64,000 nt of DNA from Panonychus citri (taxonomy: Eukaryota; Arthropoda; Arachnida; Trombidiformes; Tetranychidae). Under the pieces are notes generated by a model. That model made no database searches. It was not told the origin of the DNA and saw nothing but the letters and a program-made list of their open reading frames with translations. The stretch lies in assembly GCF_014898815.1 (NCBI RefSeq), contig NW_026515543.1:3534001-3598000 (forward strand). Direction: 5' to 3'. A program made the position numbers and the translations under genes. Below are positions 24,117-35,300 of the stretch, in pieces (position 1 is the first letter of the stretch; each line of letters starts with the position of its first letter).

Positions 24117-26226
24117 ATGTTTTGGATAATCATTTTTAACAGTCTACTGATTGTGAATCTCAGTGCAGAGGCGATTGGAGGTAATGTAAACCCGCCGGTG
24201 ACAACGACAACCACTACACCTTCACCTTTACCCTTAGTGTTCACCCCTTTACCGACTTCAGGAACTGTTCATTTAGCCCAACCTTCACCTGCACCTTCAC
24301 CCTCACCAGCACCGGCGATACCTCAAGTTCCCGTTTTGAGCGCTCAATCGATAGTTGAACAGAAATTACTATCAACCGGTGATGATTTAAATCCATCCGA
24401 AAGTAAAACTAAACGTTCCTATGGTCCAATCAAGGGTTATAATAATGACGATAAACATTATCAGGAGATTAGTAATGATTTGATTGAACAGGATTATCTT
24501 GTTAAACACGAATCCACTTTAGCTGATTTGGATAAACACTTGAACAATGGTCGAGTTGATAAAGGTAAATCTGGCCTCGCTGCTCACGATCATGGTAAAC
24601 ACGACCTGAAAGAAGAGGCTGGAGTTGCCCTTCTCGATCAAAAGGTTCACAAAGATCACGACAAGTACGTTAAACACACTTGGAATCGAGGTGATGGTTT
24701 CATTAAACGATGGAGTTGGGATCAAGGTGCTCATCTTGAAAAGGAAAAAGACGAAGGTGATAAAAAGCACACTGAACATCATGGGAAGAAAGTTCATCAT
24801 GAGCATCGTAAGTAATTTAATTGGTTAATCAATTGAAATTATCTAATATTTGATTCTTTGTTTCTTGTAACTTGTTAGATGAAGTTGATAAAGCGGCGGC
24901 AAAGGAAAACGCTAAACATAAAGACGCTCATAAAGTGGCTTATGATTCTGGGTCAGGTCATCATTCTGGTGATCATAGAGATTCGGGTTTCATTTTGGGA
25001 GATTATAATTATAAAGATAATCATCGAAGTGAAGGCGAAAAAAGAAAACAAAAACAAAAACAAAAACAGCCCAAAAAATACAAAGAATATCATTACAATG
25101 ATGATAGTTACACTTCTCCTTATGATTTCGTCAACGAAAACCTAAAAATGGCCAGAGAAGATTCTCCTCCTCCCCCACCACCAAGTGACGAAAATAAAAA
25201 TGGACGTTATCGATCAACGAAAAATCCTCGTCGACGACCTGAAGGAGCTGCACCACCACCACCGCCACCACCACCTCCTCCACCACCATCCGAACAATTA
25301 GAAGATGATTATAACAAAAATTTCGATAGCTTTTCTCATAACAAAAACAGTGAAGATCATGATGATCATGATTCTGATTATCATGAAAATAACGATCATC
25401 AGTCTCATTCCCCTTCTGGTAATTCTCACGATGGACCTGATTCATATTATCCTCCTCAATCTATTGAATCTCATGATGATATTCCAGCAAATTTGGGTTA
25501 CATTTCAACTAAACATCCAAGAGAAGATGATAAACCTTTCATCCGAACAGAATATCGACAAAGTAGCTCTTCACCTTCATCAGATTCTCAAGAGATTCAT
25601 CATATGATCACCGATCATCCACTCGATCTCCACCTAAAAGACACAACAAACGAAAAGAAATCAGTGACAATTGGAAATCAATCAGTCGACAAGAACAACA
25701 ATCACCAGGTTCAAACTCGAAGAGCAACAAAAATAAACCGAAACCTTATCGACACGAAAGAATCGTCAAGTATGTCGACGAATACGATAATGACCTTCAC
25801 CCTGACATGGAACCACCCAAAGAGCCCAAGTACACCGATTATCCTTATCCCGCTGAAGATGAAAAATCTGAATCCAATTACAACAATCATGATAACGATA
25901 ATCACTCTTCTGATGATTACAGAAACCAACGAAAACCCTCAGGCCAAAAATTAGTTCATCGTCATCATGAACGAAGGGAGCAAAAGTTTTACCTCGATGA
26001 TACCCAAAGGTCACCAATCTCACACCAAGAAGAATCAAGAAATCATCTTCTAATTCATGGTAATCATACCGATGGTTCATCGTTACTCAAACAATTAACA
26101 CCACAACAATTTCAAACAGTTCTCGACAATGAATTCACTCGGACTGGTCATCTCGGTATGGGTCATCTCTTTGGTTATGCCTCAGAAATCCCACCGGTCG
26201 TTAAATTCATGCCCATTAAGAAATGA
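24117..26226 (+). CDS. Long secreted His/Asp/Lys/Pro-rich protein, one apparent frameshift
   Basis: Exon 1 is 24117-24807; exon 2 is 24879-26226 (donor CGTAAGT, acceptor TTGTTAG). About 679 residues if one base is restored between roughly 25567 and 25620. A signal peptide (MFWIIIFNSLLIVNLSAEA) is followed by a Thr/Pro stretch (PSPAPSPSPAPAIP), a possible dibasic site TKRSYG, a His/Lys/Asp-rich central part (DHGKHDLKEE, HTEHHGKKVHHEHHE), two polyproline runs, a Asp/His/Ser/Tyr-rich part, and an ordered C-terminus with LTPQQFQTVLDNEF and HLGMGHLFGYASEIPP. Frame 2 is coding up to about 25600 and frame 1 from about 25567 onwards (ERIVKYVDEYDNDLHPD). No intron with suitable borders and length links them. 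Extracellular matrix, cuticle or silk-associated roles are plausible; the function is unknown. Confidence 0.75.
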
Positions 26227-27410
26227 TTACTGATTCAAACTGTTACATCCTAAATTGTTATTCCATCAAATTGTAATTGTAATTTATTCTCGCTAATTTA
26301 TTATCGCATCTATAATCTTATTATTGTAAAATTTGTTACATACTCAATCTTAATTTAATACCCAACCTTTGTTTAGAAGCCTCAATCATTATGATTACTA
26401 TTTAATTGTTGTAGATGTGTAAATAATCAACATGAAAAATTAACCTCTAATTCCTAATTAAATCACTATTTTAATGCATTAACAAATTGTTGCTTTTTGT
26501 TATTCCATCATTTTGATCATCCAATTTAAATTAACAATTAGGATTATCGTTTAAAATTAAAACACGATTATAATCAACTCTTAATCCAGTTTTTCTGGTT
26601 ACTAATCATTTATATTCACAATTAAAGTGATTATGGTAATCAGATTTTCAAGTCTCTTGCAACTTTTTTTTGTGTAACAATCAAAATTAATTGTTTTCCA
26701 TCAACAGATTAGATTATCAGAAATCAAACATGTTCACAATTAAATAAATTTCTAAGAAATTGTAAATTAACTTTTAAGCCAATTGGCTGGAAACTTTGTA
26801 ACACTTTTGAAATCAATTTAATGATTGATGAATTATCATTCATTAAATGTTAAACTAATCAATAGAACCAATTTGATTACTCTAATCATCAAATTAATTA
26901 TCGATTATCAGTTATTTCATTTGTTGAGAAAATCGTAAAAGTTGCTTGGTAAGTTGAATTTAGATAAAGAAAAACAAAAGATGATTTTTGTTTCCTAATT
27001 GTGATCAAGATGATGATGAGATCTGTTAATTGTTGATGGGTGTTGATGATTATCATGAAAATGGGCAAGATCCTAGATTGATGATGATAGAAATTAAAAT
27101 GATTGGTTATCCTCTCCCTGGAGATTCATTGAGAATCAGGTTTTTGTTTACAACGAAAATTAGAATAGAAAATCATCTCCACCTTAATTTCTCATTTTTC
27201 TCTCCAATCAAAGTGAATTAATTTAATCATCTTGTGAGTGAGCAACTCACAAAGATAGCGAGTGAGTGAGAGAGAGCGAAACTGTGAGATATAAAAAGAA
27301 ATTACCTTGATTGTTGTGATGTGATTTAACTTAAATCGTTGGTTCATTGAAGATCAATTGTTTTCCTTTTTTTTCGTTAAAGCTCAGTAATTGTAATCGT
27401 ATTTCTAATC
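26227..27410. other. Intergenic region before ACBP
   Basis: AT-rich. Only the last 200 bases stand out, with a GAGTGAGTGAGAGAG patch at about 27235-27280 in the ACBP promoter region. An open frame at 27030-27221 has no coding character. Confidence 0.45.
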
Positions 27411-27959
27411 ATGGCTTCTCAAGAGGTAAGAAGTTTGTTATTCTGCTTAAGTTTCTCTAATCATCTTCTCTAATTGTGATAAATTGTGAATATTAGGACT
27501 TCAATAAAGCGGCCGAAGAAGTTAAGAATCTCAAGAGTCGACCAACTGACCAAGAGCTACTTGAATTATATGCTCTCTTCAAACAAGCATCCGAAGGCGA
27601 TTGTAACACTGGTGAGTTTTTTTAATTTTTCTACATGTTTAATTATCCCAATCACTTTTAATTGTTAATCAATTTTCTTCCCTGAATTGTGATCCATAAT
27701 TTCATATCCAGAACGACCTGGATGTTGGACTTCAAGGGTAAAGCTAAATGGGATGCATGGAACGAGAAGAAGGGTAAGTTTTGTAACCTTCTTTCTAGTT
27801 GATTAGCTTAATTGTTTAAAATGTTTAGTCTAATTAGCAACAAATTCTAACTGTTAATTGACTTTTCTCTTGTTCTTCTCAGGTATGGCTAAAGACGAAG
27901 CTCGTACTGCCTACGTTAATCGAGCTAAGCAACTGATTGACACTTATGGTCTCAACTAA
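27411..27959 (+). CDS. ACBP: Acyl-CoA-binding protein, exon 3 one base short
   Basis: Small cytosolic carrier of medium- and long-chain acyl-CoA. Four exons: 27411-27425, 27497-27611, 27712-27773, 27883-27959. They encode MASQE, DFNKAAEEVKNLKSRPTDQE onward, ERPGMLDFKGKAKWDAWNEK, and GMAKDEARTAYVNRAKQLID to the end. About 89 residues, the normal family length. The acyl-CoA site is conserved (KQASEGDCNTERPGM, KGKAKWDAW, and the late YVNRAKQL). Exon 3 is 62 bases where 63 are needed: after CGACCTGG a single base is missing before ATGTTGGAC, so the literal sequence shifts frame inside the most conserved motif. AATAAA at 28062 is the likely polyadenylation signal. Confidence 0.9.
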
Positions 27960-28518
27960 AACCGTACTAAGTGTCGACACGAACCTAGAATAATATCTTA
28001 GGTTATAATTGATAATTTCTCACTTTGATCTAATTATTGGAACAATTTAATTTCTAAATTGAATAAAATATTCACTAAATTATAAAAAAAAATGTGTCAA
28101 TATTTAATTCAAACGGTTATGACAAACATTGATTGTGTTTACATGTCAGATTATATAAAGGTCCAATTGATTAGATTATAATTAAAGGATTAGTGAAAAA
28201 TTACCAAATCAACATTTTTTTACAGATTAATCATAAATTATAGTAAAAGATTAACGATTAGACATGAGAAAATCCTAAGGATAGATTAAAGTTCCTGTGA
28301 TTTGTAGCTTTGGCGTTCAAATAAATTCAAATGAATCCATAATCATTAACGAGTCTCGATTAGAAATTAACAATCACTTAGTATCCTTATCGTCAATCAT
28401 ATTCATCAAAATCTATACTTCTTTTACCAAATAAAAGTGGCCTTCCAGTTAAAAGTCCTAATGATTAGATTAATCAAGATGAAAAAGAGATTAGTTTTAC
28501 ATGTATAATACAAGACAA
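27960..28518. other. Intergenic region between convergent ACBP and Cys-rich gene
   Basis: Contains the ACBP 3' UTR with AATAAA at 28062-28067, and AT-rich sequence. No further gene is visible. Confidence 0.5.
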
Positions 28519-29230
28519 TTAAAATGACTGAATATTAATTAGATATAAATGATTACCTGGTCTCACTGGTTTACCGATATGAAGCACGGCCGGTGGACGA
28601 ACCCTAATCGGCTTTGGAAGTTGATATTGATAATCAGTGGCCGATTCGTAGCCTGAATAAAGATTATCCGTTGAGACTGTATTTATATTGGCATTACTAT
28701 TGAGGGTATTGTAAGGCTGAGGTGGAACCAAAGGCATTTGCTGAACAATTAAAAGACAATCGAAATCAATTTAAGAAATTAAAATAAGTATTAAGGTTAC
28801 AAACGAAATGGATACTCACCAATCTACACTGTTTGATCATACAAAATCCCTCTTCGACTGATACATTAGCGGGTAAATATGTCTGAACAATTAAGAATCA
28901 ATGGTAACAATTAGATTTGTAGAACTAAATTTTACGAACAATTAACTTACCCCACCGGTACATTGACGAACTGTTTTCACGAATCTCTTATTGTGACATA
29001 AAACACACTGACTTTGTAATCGATATGGATCATTGGAGGAGATACAAAGTCTCATTCGCATCTAATGGTCAATAAGATGAGAAGAGTTAATTAGATTATT
29101 GTTTTCCTAACTTTTCACACTTTCACCACAATTAACTTACCACTGGAAGTGAGAAGACACTGGTCAAGGTGATTGTAAGTGAGACAATTAAAAATTGAAG
29201 ATATCCATTAGTTGAGAACATGTTGAACAT
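28519..29230 (-). CDS. Small cysteine-containing secreted protein, family unknown
   Basis: Four exons with matched phases: 29230-29141, 29061-28951, 28882-28820, 28740-28519; 161 residues. Exon 1 is a signal peptide (MFNMFSTNGYLQFLIVSLTI, then TLTSVFSLPV). Exons 2 and 3 hold six cysteines (RLCISS, SQCVLCHN, VRQCTGG, EGFCMIKQCRL), probably three disulphides in a compact domain, with one N-glycosylation site (NVS). Exon 4 is Pro/Tyr/Asn-rich (PLVPPQPYNTLNSNAN, LPKPIRVRPPAVLH). The C-terminus may be different: a GTAATC donor after KPVRPG could splice to a further exon instead of reading to the stop at 28519. I do not recognise the domain; a matrix or signalling peptide is possible. Confidence 0.65.
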
Positions 29231-29352
29231 TCAAAGATTTGTTTACACTGTGCAAAGTTTTATTCTATTTTTACCTTTAACCTTTAATTTAATTTAATTT
29301 AATTTCTCTCTAAATGATAATTGAAACTCCTTCTCTTGCTCTCTTGATACAG

Positions 29353-29632
29353 ATGATGGATTTCGTTACGACGATATTCAGGCTTCTCTGTTCACCCGGA
29401 AGATCTGCCAGGCCCAAGAAGAGAAGAACCGAAAAAAAGACAAAAGGTAATTCATCATTTCGCTATTATAAACTCACCTTTTTCTTGTCTATTCGAGGCC
29501 ATTTTTCCGTTTCGTCGGATATCATATTCATCCTCTTCTTTTCTATTTGAATTCTTTTCTTTTTTTGGCCTTTTATCAACAGGATTTGATCTTCTTCTTA
29601 ATCATCGCCGCTTTTTAACCTTCTCTTGCTGA
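29353..29632 (+). CDS. Doubtful two-exon micro-gene (47 residues)
   Basis: A patch of higher GC begins right after TTGATACAG. Reading from ATGATG at 29353, 31 codons run to a GTAATT donor at 29447; an acceptor CAACAG at 29577-29582 joins in phase to GFDLLLNHRRFLTFSC and a stop. The product would have a hydrophobic start (MMDFVTTIFRLLC) and a basic middle (RPKKRRTEKKTK). No homologue comes to mind, and an alternative frame through the same exon is equally open, so this is only a candidate. The rest of 29231-30346 is AT-rich with (TTTAA)n at 29281-29305 and (GATT)n near 30096-30113. Confidence 0.2.
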
Positions 29633-30346
29633 TAGAAAAGGTTGTCAAATGTCACAGTCGAAACCAGACCAACCAGAGCGAGGGAGAGATTGTGACAACA
29701 AAAAGATTGTCACAATTGAGCTTTTTCTTAAATTCAACTGAGATTCATGGTTACAATTTAAGAATCAATTCAACTACAATTTTCTATTATTTTATGTAAT
29801 GGAAATGTTTCCAACTATGAAATTAAGAAGCGATGAAAATTTGAGTTGAAAAACAAAAGTTCAATTTGTAGGAATGAATTAGTAGATTTGTAATCAAAAA
29901 AAGGAATCAAATCAATTAGAAGATTAAAAAATCCTATTTCTGATTACAAGTAGAGATTTAATTACAAAATTTATGTCAAAGAATCCAAGTTAATGCCTTG
30001 ATGATTCAATCAACATTTAAATGATTATTTGCGATTTATTTTGTATCTTCTACAATTAGAATGTTTTTTTCTCTCTCCTTTTGTACAATAGTTAATTGAT
30101 TGATTGATTGATTGTAGCACAGTAGATGATATGATTTACATGATGGAGGAAAAATCAATTGTCAGCAGTTGAATTTGATTAGCTAACTTAATCAAAATAT
30201 ATTCACATATTTACTCACGATTATGAATTGAAAAAGGAATTGAAATTTCTCGTAAATAATAATAACAGATTAAGATGATTGATTTCCAGGAATTGATTAT
30301 TGATTGATTTGATTGATGAAAAGCAAAAAAATCTTTGATTGGAAAA

Positions 30347-30849
30347 TTATGTATGCATTTGATTAGATGTTTCCATGGGTGAGAAATGTTTATATTGTGA
30401 TAGAAGTTGTCTCTTCATTTCCAATTGTTTACTTAAAGTCTCCAATTGTTTTAATTGTTGTTCCTTTGTTATATCAATTCCCTCAATTTTCATTAATTGT
30501 TCACGACACTTTTTAAACTTATCATTAAGCAATTGCATCTTGGCAGGAATTTCAGTTTGTTCCCGATGAACAGCCTTTTGTCCAACAGAATTGCCTTCAT
30601 TTAGCTCTTTCTCAATACTAGAAACAGTTAAACAATAAAACCAAGTGAGAGAGAGAGAGAGAAAAAATATACAATTAATTACATTCAAAACAATTAAGAG
30701 AAAAAAACAAAACAAACTTACCTTCTTATTATGTCATAAACAAGAGGAAGAAACTCAAAGTCAATGTCTTCTAATTTGATATTTTCTTTTGTAGAATTTG
30801 AATTGTTAGTGTTAGAATTATTGTTACTATTATTACTATTAGAAGCCAT
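30347..30849 (-). CDS. MED9: Mediator complex subunit 9
   Basis: Middle-module subunit of the RNA polymerase II Mediator. Two exons, 30849-30722 and 30617-30347; 132 residues (human 146). An Asn/Ser-rich N-terminus precedes the family core: DFEFLPLVYDIIRSIEKE, then a long amphipathic helix with KFKKCREQLMKIEGIDITKE and QQLKQLETLSKQLEMKRQLL, ending QYKHFSP. The FLPLVxxII signature and the pairing of two helices identify MED9. A 42-base element 124-165 bases upstream of the ATG recurs upstream of the next minus-strand gene. Confidence 0.88.
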
Positions 30850-30972
30850 AATTAATAATCCAAAACTAATTAAAATGTAACTAAAATTAGTCAATTAAAA
30901 AAAAGAAAACAATTTAATGGAAAGAAAAAAATTTCAAACCAAACATATGATTCATCAGGTGTTGACTATTCT

Positions 30973-31014
30973 GGTTACCAAGGTTACGAATTGGAAAGCG
31001 CGAAATCAAAGTAA
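30973..31014. promoter_or_regulatory. 42-base shared upstream element, copy 1 (MED9)
   Basis: Begins GGTTACCAAGGTTACGAATT and continues through GAAAGCGCGAAATCAAAGTAA. It lies 124 bases upstream of the MED9 ATG. Copy 2 is at 31715-31756. GCGCGAAA in this copy fits an E2F-type site. Confidence 0.6.
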
Positions 31015-31330
31015 TGACAATTGAATGAAAACAAATAAATTGTCACCAATTAAAATGTTAAAAGGTCAATTCACTCACTGGACTGGCAATGTAAGGCAAT
31101 GGATTAGTGTCACAACGAGGATAATGTTAGAATATTTTGATTCTTATTCTGCAATAATCAAGACGAAATTGAAGTTGGCCAAACGAATCGTTTATTGTTT
31201 GAATGTTTTTCTTGTAAAAGTACAAATGAACTTCATGGAGATGAGAAACTCAATGAGTATGAATAAAGATGATCAATGTTAATACGAACAGAGGAAAAAA
31301 TGAAACGAGCGATTCGATGCCAGAGGAAAA
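31015..31330. other. Spacer between MED9 promoter and next gene, with a Zn-ribbon-like remnant
   Basis: On + a frame from about 31150 to 31264 reads FLFCNNQDEIEVGQ, then LLFECFSCKSTNELHGDE before a stop. The ECFSC knuckle recalls the zinc ribbons of small RNA polymerase subunits, but only one of the two cysteine pairs is present, and no start or splice arrangement completes a gene. It may be a remnant or chance. Confidence 0.25.
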
Positions 31331-31596
31331 TTAAGGTCTAAAAGTAACATTGACATTCGGGTATACCATATTTTTCGATACTTTTGTGGTGACTTTGCAG
31401 TACATCTCAGCCCGTTTTTCCTTCACTTCCGGGGGAAGGTCACTTGCTCTGGTCTTCTCTGCCATTCGTTGCAATATAATGTGAATCTGCGAATGGGTGA
31501 GGTCAATAGAAGATTAATCGATTAAAAATGGATCATATTTACTTACCTTTCTGAACGGATGATCTTGCAAAGGTCACATTTTCGTGGCTTACCCAT
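31331..31596 (-). CDS. Small two-exon protein, unrecognised
   Basis: Exon 1 (31596-31547) reads MGKPRKCDLCK; exon 2 (31486-31331) reads IHIILQRMAEKTRASDLPPE, then VKEKRAEMYCKVTTKVSKNM to NVTFRP and a stop. The splice sites (GTAAGT, TTCGCAG) are good, but exon 1 is 50 bases, so the two frames join only if one base is missing in exon 1. The literal splice gives a short 37-residue product. With the base restored the protein has about 68 residues with a CxxC near the start and a basic amphipathic helix. Conserved-looking composition against an AT-rich background supports a real gene. I cannot name it. Confidence 0.5.
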
Positions 31597-31714
31597 GACA
31601 ATTAGGGAAATTCAATTTATTGGTGAATTCAAGGAGAATGAAATGAAAATTTGAAAAAGAAAATTTAAAATTTAAAATTTAAAATCTAAGATGAATCATT
31701 TGCTCGTTATTTAT

Positions 31715-31756
31715 GGTTACCAGTGTTACCAATTAGAAAGCGCGGGATTAGAGTAA
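31715..31756. promoter_or_regulatory. 42-base shared upstream element, copy 2
   Basis: Begins GGTTACCAGTGTTACCAATT and continues GAAAGCGCGGGATTAGAGTAA. It lies 119 bases upstream of the ATG at 31596, almost the same distance as copy 1 from MED9. About 34 of 42 bases agree with copy 1, and flanking ATGATTCAT/ATGAATCAT also correspond. Confidence 0.6.
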
Positions 31757-32393
31757 ACAATTAATCTATTTAATTGTGGGAATAATTTTGAGAATAATTG
31801 TCAACTGATTAACTTTCTATTGAAAATATTCTTGTTAATCAGTTGATTTCATTGTTTTCTCCTTCATAGTTAATCTTTAACCTGATAGACTTTTTTAATC
31901 TTCTCTGTGTGTGAAATGATTACCGATAATTAAGATAATTAACGAGATTGTTTTCTAAACAATTACTTGTCTAATCAATGATTATAATACATAAAAACCA
32001 ATCAATTATCGTTAATTGAATGCCAGGAGTTTCTGTTCAGTCGGTTGATTGTTTAAAACATTTTGGATTAACTATACTTTGATTCCGATTTTACAGCAAT
32101 TAAGAGACAATTGGGATTAATCAAATAAAATAAATTGGTTTATTATTTGATTGGAATGTGTTTTTTGTGTATATGTTTAAATATTTTGCTTTAAATTGTA
32201 AATCTAAGAAAAAAAGAGATAGAAGAGAAATTGTTGTTGATAGATAACAATTTTAGTTATGTCACAATTAATATAGTTGTTGGTAATTAGACAAATTGTA
32301 AGAATAAATTAAACGTTGCAATACTTGGTAATCATGATTACGAAGTGAAAGGTTTGTTTTAGGTGTTGATATGATTCTCTCTGAATAAAGATT
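31757..32393. other. Intergenic region downstream of ANKFY1
   Basis: AT-rich sequence containing the 3' end of ANKFY1. Nothing else is supported. Confidence 0.5.
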
Positions 32394-35300
32394 TTATGCT
32401 GAGAATCCCATCATTAGCACTTCGAAACAAGTTTCACAAACGCGAACTGCTTTGTTTAGGCCGAATTTGGGTATCGTGATCATTTTAGCCGAGCAATTAG
32501 AACATAAAACACGACCACAGTGGCGACAATGGTGTCTTCTCAATTGGATGCCAAACTTTCGACTACATTCAGCACAAGCATCACCTTCGGTCCAAACAGG
32601 TTCGGCATCAAGCGAATCAAGTAATTTATATAAAAGTGAATTCGAAGCGACGGAACAGTTGAATAAATTGACCCCATTCTTATTTGATGTTCCAAGACAG
32701 GCACGATTTTTGACCAATGCTCGACAAAGGTTGACATTTCCATTGATGTAGGCTAAAAGTAGAGCTGTGCTACCCTCGGCGTCCGGTTTGTTAACAGGGT
32801 AATTGGGCTCACAGCTGATAAAAAGTTCAAAAATTGCCGCTGCATTGTCACGACCAAATTGAGCTAAAAGATGCAACGGGGTTTGACCTTTAGCATTTAC
32901 TGCATCCGAAGTTATAGTTGATTCATTGAAAAGGACTTTGGATGTCGCTAGATGACCTTTTTGACATGCAACATGTAAAGCATTATTTAAATTAATGTCG
33001 ATCACATTAAAGTCAATTCCTTTCTCCAATAATATACTACAAATGGCACTGTGATCATGTTCAGCGGCGATATGAAGAGCGGTCTGTTTTTGTGCGGTCA
33101 TATCGTTAATATTAACTCCAGCTAAAAGTAAATTGCGAAGTATAAGTTCAGATCCTGATTCAACGGACAAATGTAATGGTGTCATTTGAACGGGATCCTG
33201 GACTCGAGAATGGATATTAACATTGATTGAAAGGAGGAATAGGACACTCTCAATGTCACCTCGTTTGATTGCCGTGTGAAGAAAATTGTATCCTTTGGCA
33301 TCGTATTTTTCCGCCGAATTAGGATCTCGATTGAGAATCTCTTGGGCAGCCTTGTTGTTTTTAATATTCATCGCAGTAGCGAAAGGTGTACAGCCCGTTT
33401 TATCTCGAAGATTTAAGTTTAGAGAAGGATGACAAAGAAGAAGAGAGATTATGGTTGAATGTTGGTTAAAAATTGCAATATGAAGAGGTGTTTTTCCATC
33501 GGCATCTTGTATATTTACATTGGCACCAAACTCCAGTAGAGTTTGAACCACATTCTCAAGACCCCAAGCACAGGCCATATGCAAAGGTGTCTGTCCATCG
33601 TGAGCTTCTTCATCTCCTTTACCATCGGGCGATGGTTTTCTCGGTGAATTAAGGTCACATCCAGAGCGTATCAGGAAAACAGCAATAAATTCATTGTTTT
33701 CATCAAGAGATCGATGAAGTATCGTTTGCCAACATCCACCGGGACCTTCACCCCAACAATTTGTATCACACTCATATTGTACCAAAATCGATGCGATATC
33801 TTCATTTTTAGATTCAAGAGCAATCCATAAAGGTGAATTACCATTTTCATCAAGTGTGTTAACATCAGCACCTTTAGAGCACAGGTCAATTAAAACTGAT
33901 TCAAGTTGATGTTTAACAACCAATTGTAATGGTGTTTCACCGGTGGGTGTACAAAGATTAATATCAGCTCCATGATTCAATAAAAACAAGGCTCCTCTTG
34001 AATCTTCATTGATAATTGCTTTGTGTAATAATGTAAATCCTGTTGAATCTTTAATATTAACATTGGCTCCTTCGTCAATCAACAATTGAGCAATGTCTAA
34101 TAACTTTAATCTAATCGCCATGGAAAGAGGTGTTTCATCATTTGAATCTTTGATATTCAAATTGGGGAGGGTAATTGATGATCCAAGATCTTTACCATCT
34201 GATGCTTTACAGCTTAAAATAATACGAATGATGTTTTCATGTTTATTGAGAACCGTTAAGTGTAATGGTGTTTGATTGTAAACATAAGATGACAGTTGAT
34301 CATCAATTGTTTTACTTTCAACTGGTGAGGCAAAAGGATCACCATTAGAGTTAACCAATGATACCGATGAAGTGACAATGTTACAATTAGCACCATTTTC
34401 TAATAAACATTTAACCAATTTCTCTAATCCAAGGGAAGCAGCGATGTGCAAAGGTGCCTCACCTTTTTTATTGGTTACATTAACCTTGGCACCTCGACTG
34501 ATTAAGAAAATACCAGCTGATTCATTTTTCTCGGTTGCAGCAATATGGAGCAAGGAATTACCAGTGACAGGATCAGATGAATCAACAGAAGCACCTTTTT
34601 CAACCAATTTCATGGCAAAAATTTCATTCTCTTCGAGACGTGAAAGAGCCAAGGTAAGTGGTGTAAATCCTTTGGCATTACGAATATCAAGTGATACATT
34701 ACGTTGATCAAGAAGTTCACAAAAAATTGGCTCATTGTTGTGTAAAATGGTCAAGTGAAGGCAAGTATTTCCTTCAGCGTCTTGTAGATTCGGATCGGAA
34801 CCTGATGACAAAAGTTTATTGGAAATTGTGGAATCGGTTAATTTTTTGGAGCACAATAGATGCAGAGGCGTTTGTTTCTCTCGTGTTGATGCGATGTGAA
34901 CAGAAGCACCTGAATCAAGGAGGAAATTAATTGATTCTCCATCGTCTCGATCAATGGCTCGATGTAATAGTGTTCGCGAATTATCATCGACAGCGTTTAT
35001 ATTGGCCTGGTGGAGAAGTAAAGTTTTAGCAATGTCAATTTGACCCGATTTAAGAGCCAAATTCAACGGGATTTCACCAGATTCATCGGCCTCATTGATT
35101 TTTGTAAACAATTGGCTATTATATTCAATAAGATATAGGAAGACAACATCCTCCCGTTTGATTTTGATTGCTTGGTGAAGAGGAAACCGAGTCTTTGCTT
35201 TAAACATGTTAAACAAAAGGGATGCTGTCATTGAAGCAAAATCATTGGAACTAAAATCATTCCAATAATTGGAGATTAATTGGGAACAATGATTCTTTAG

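Noticed and set aside
25131..26080. Minus-strand and alternative-frame ORFs in the His-rich gene
   Set aside because: They arise from GAT/CAT-rich codons; only the frames with the signal peptide and consistent splice phase are credible.
32452..34930. Plus-strand frames within ANKFY1
   Set aside because: Antisense shadows of the ankyrin repeats.
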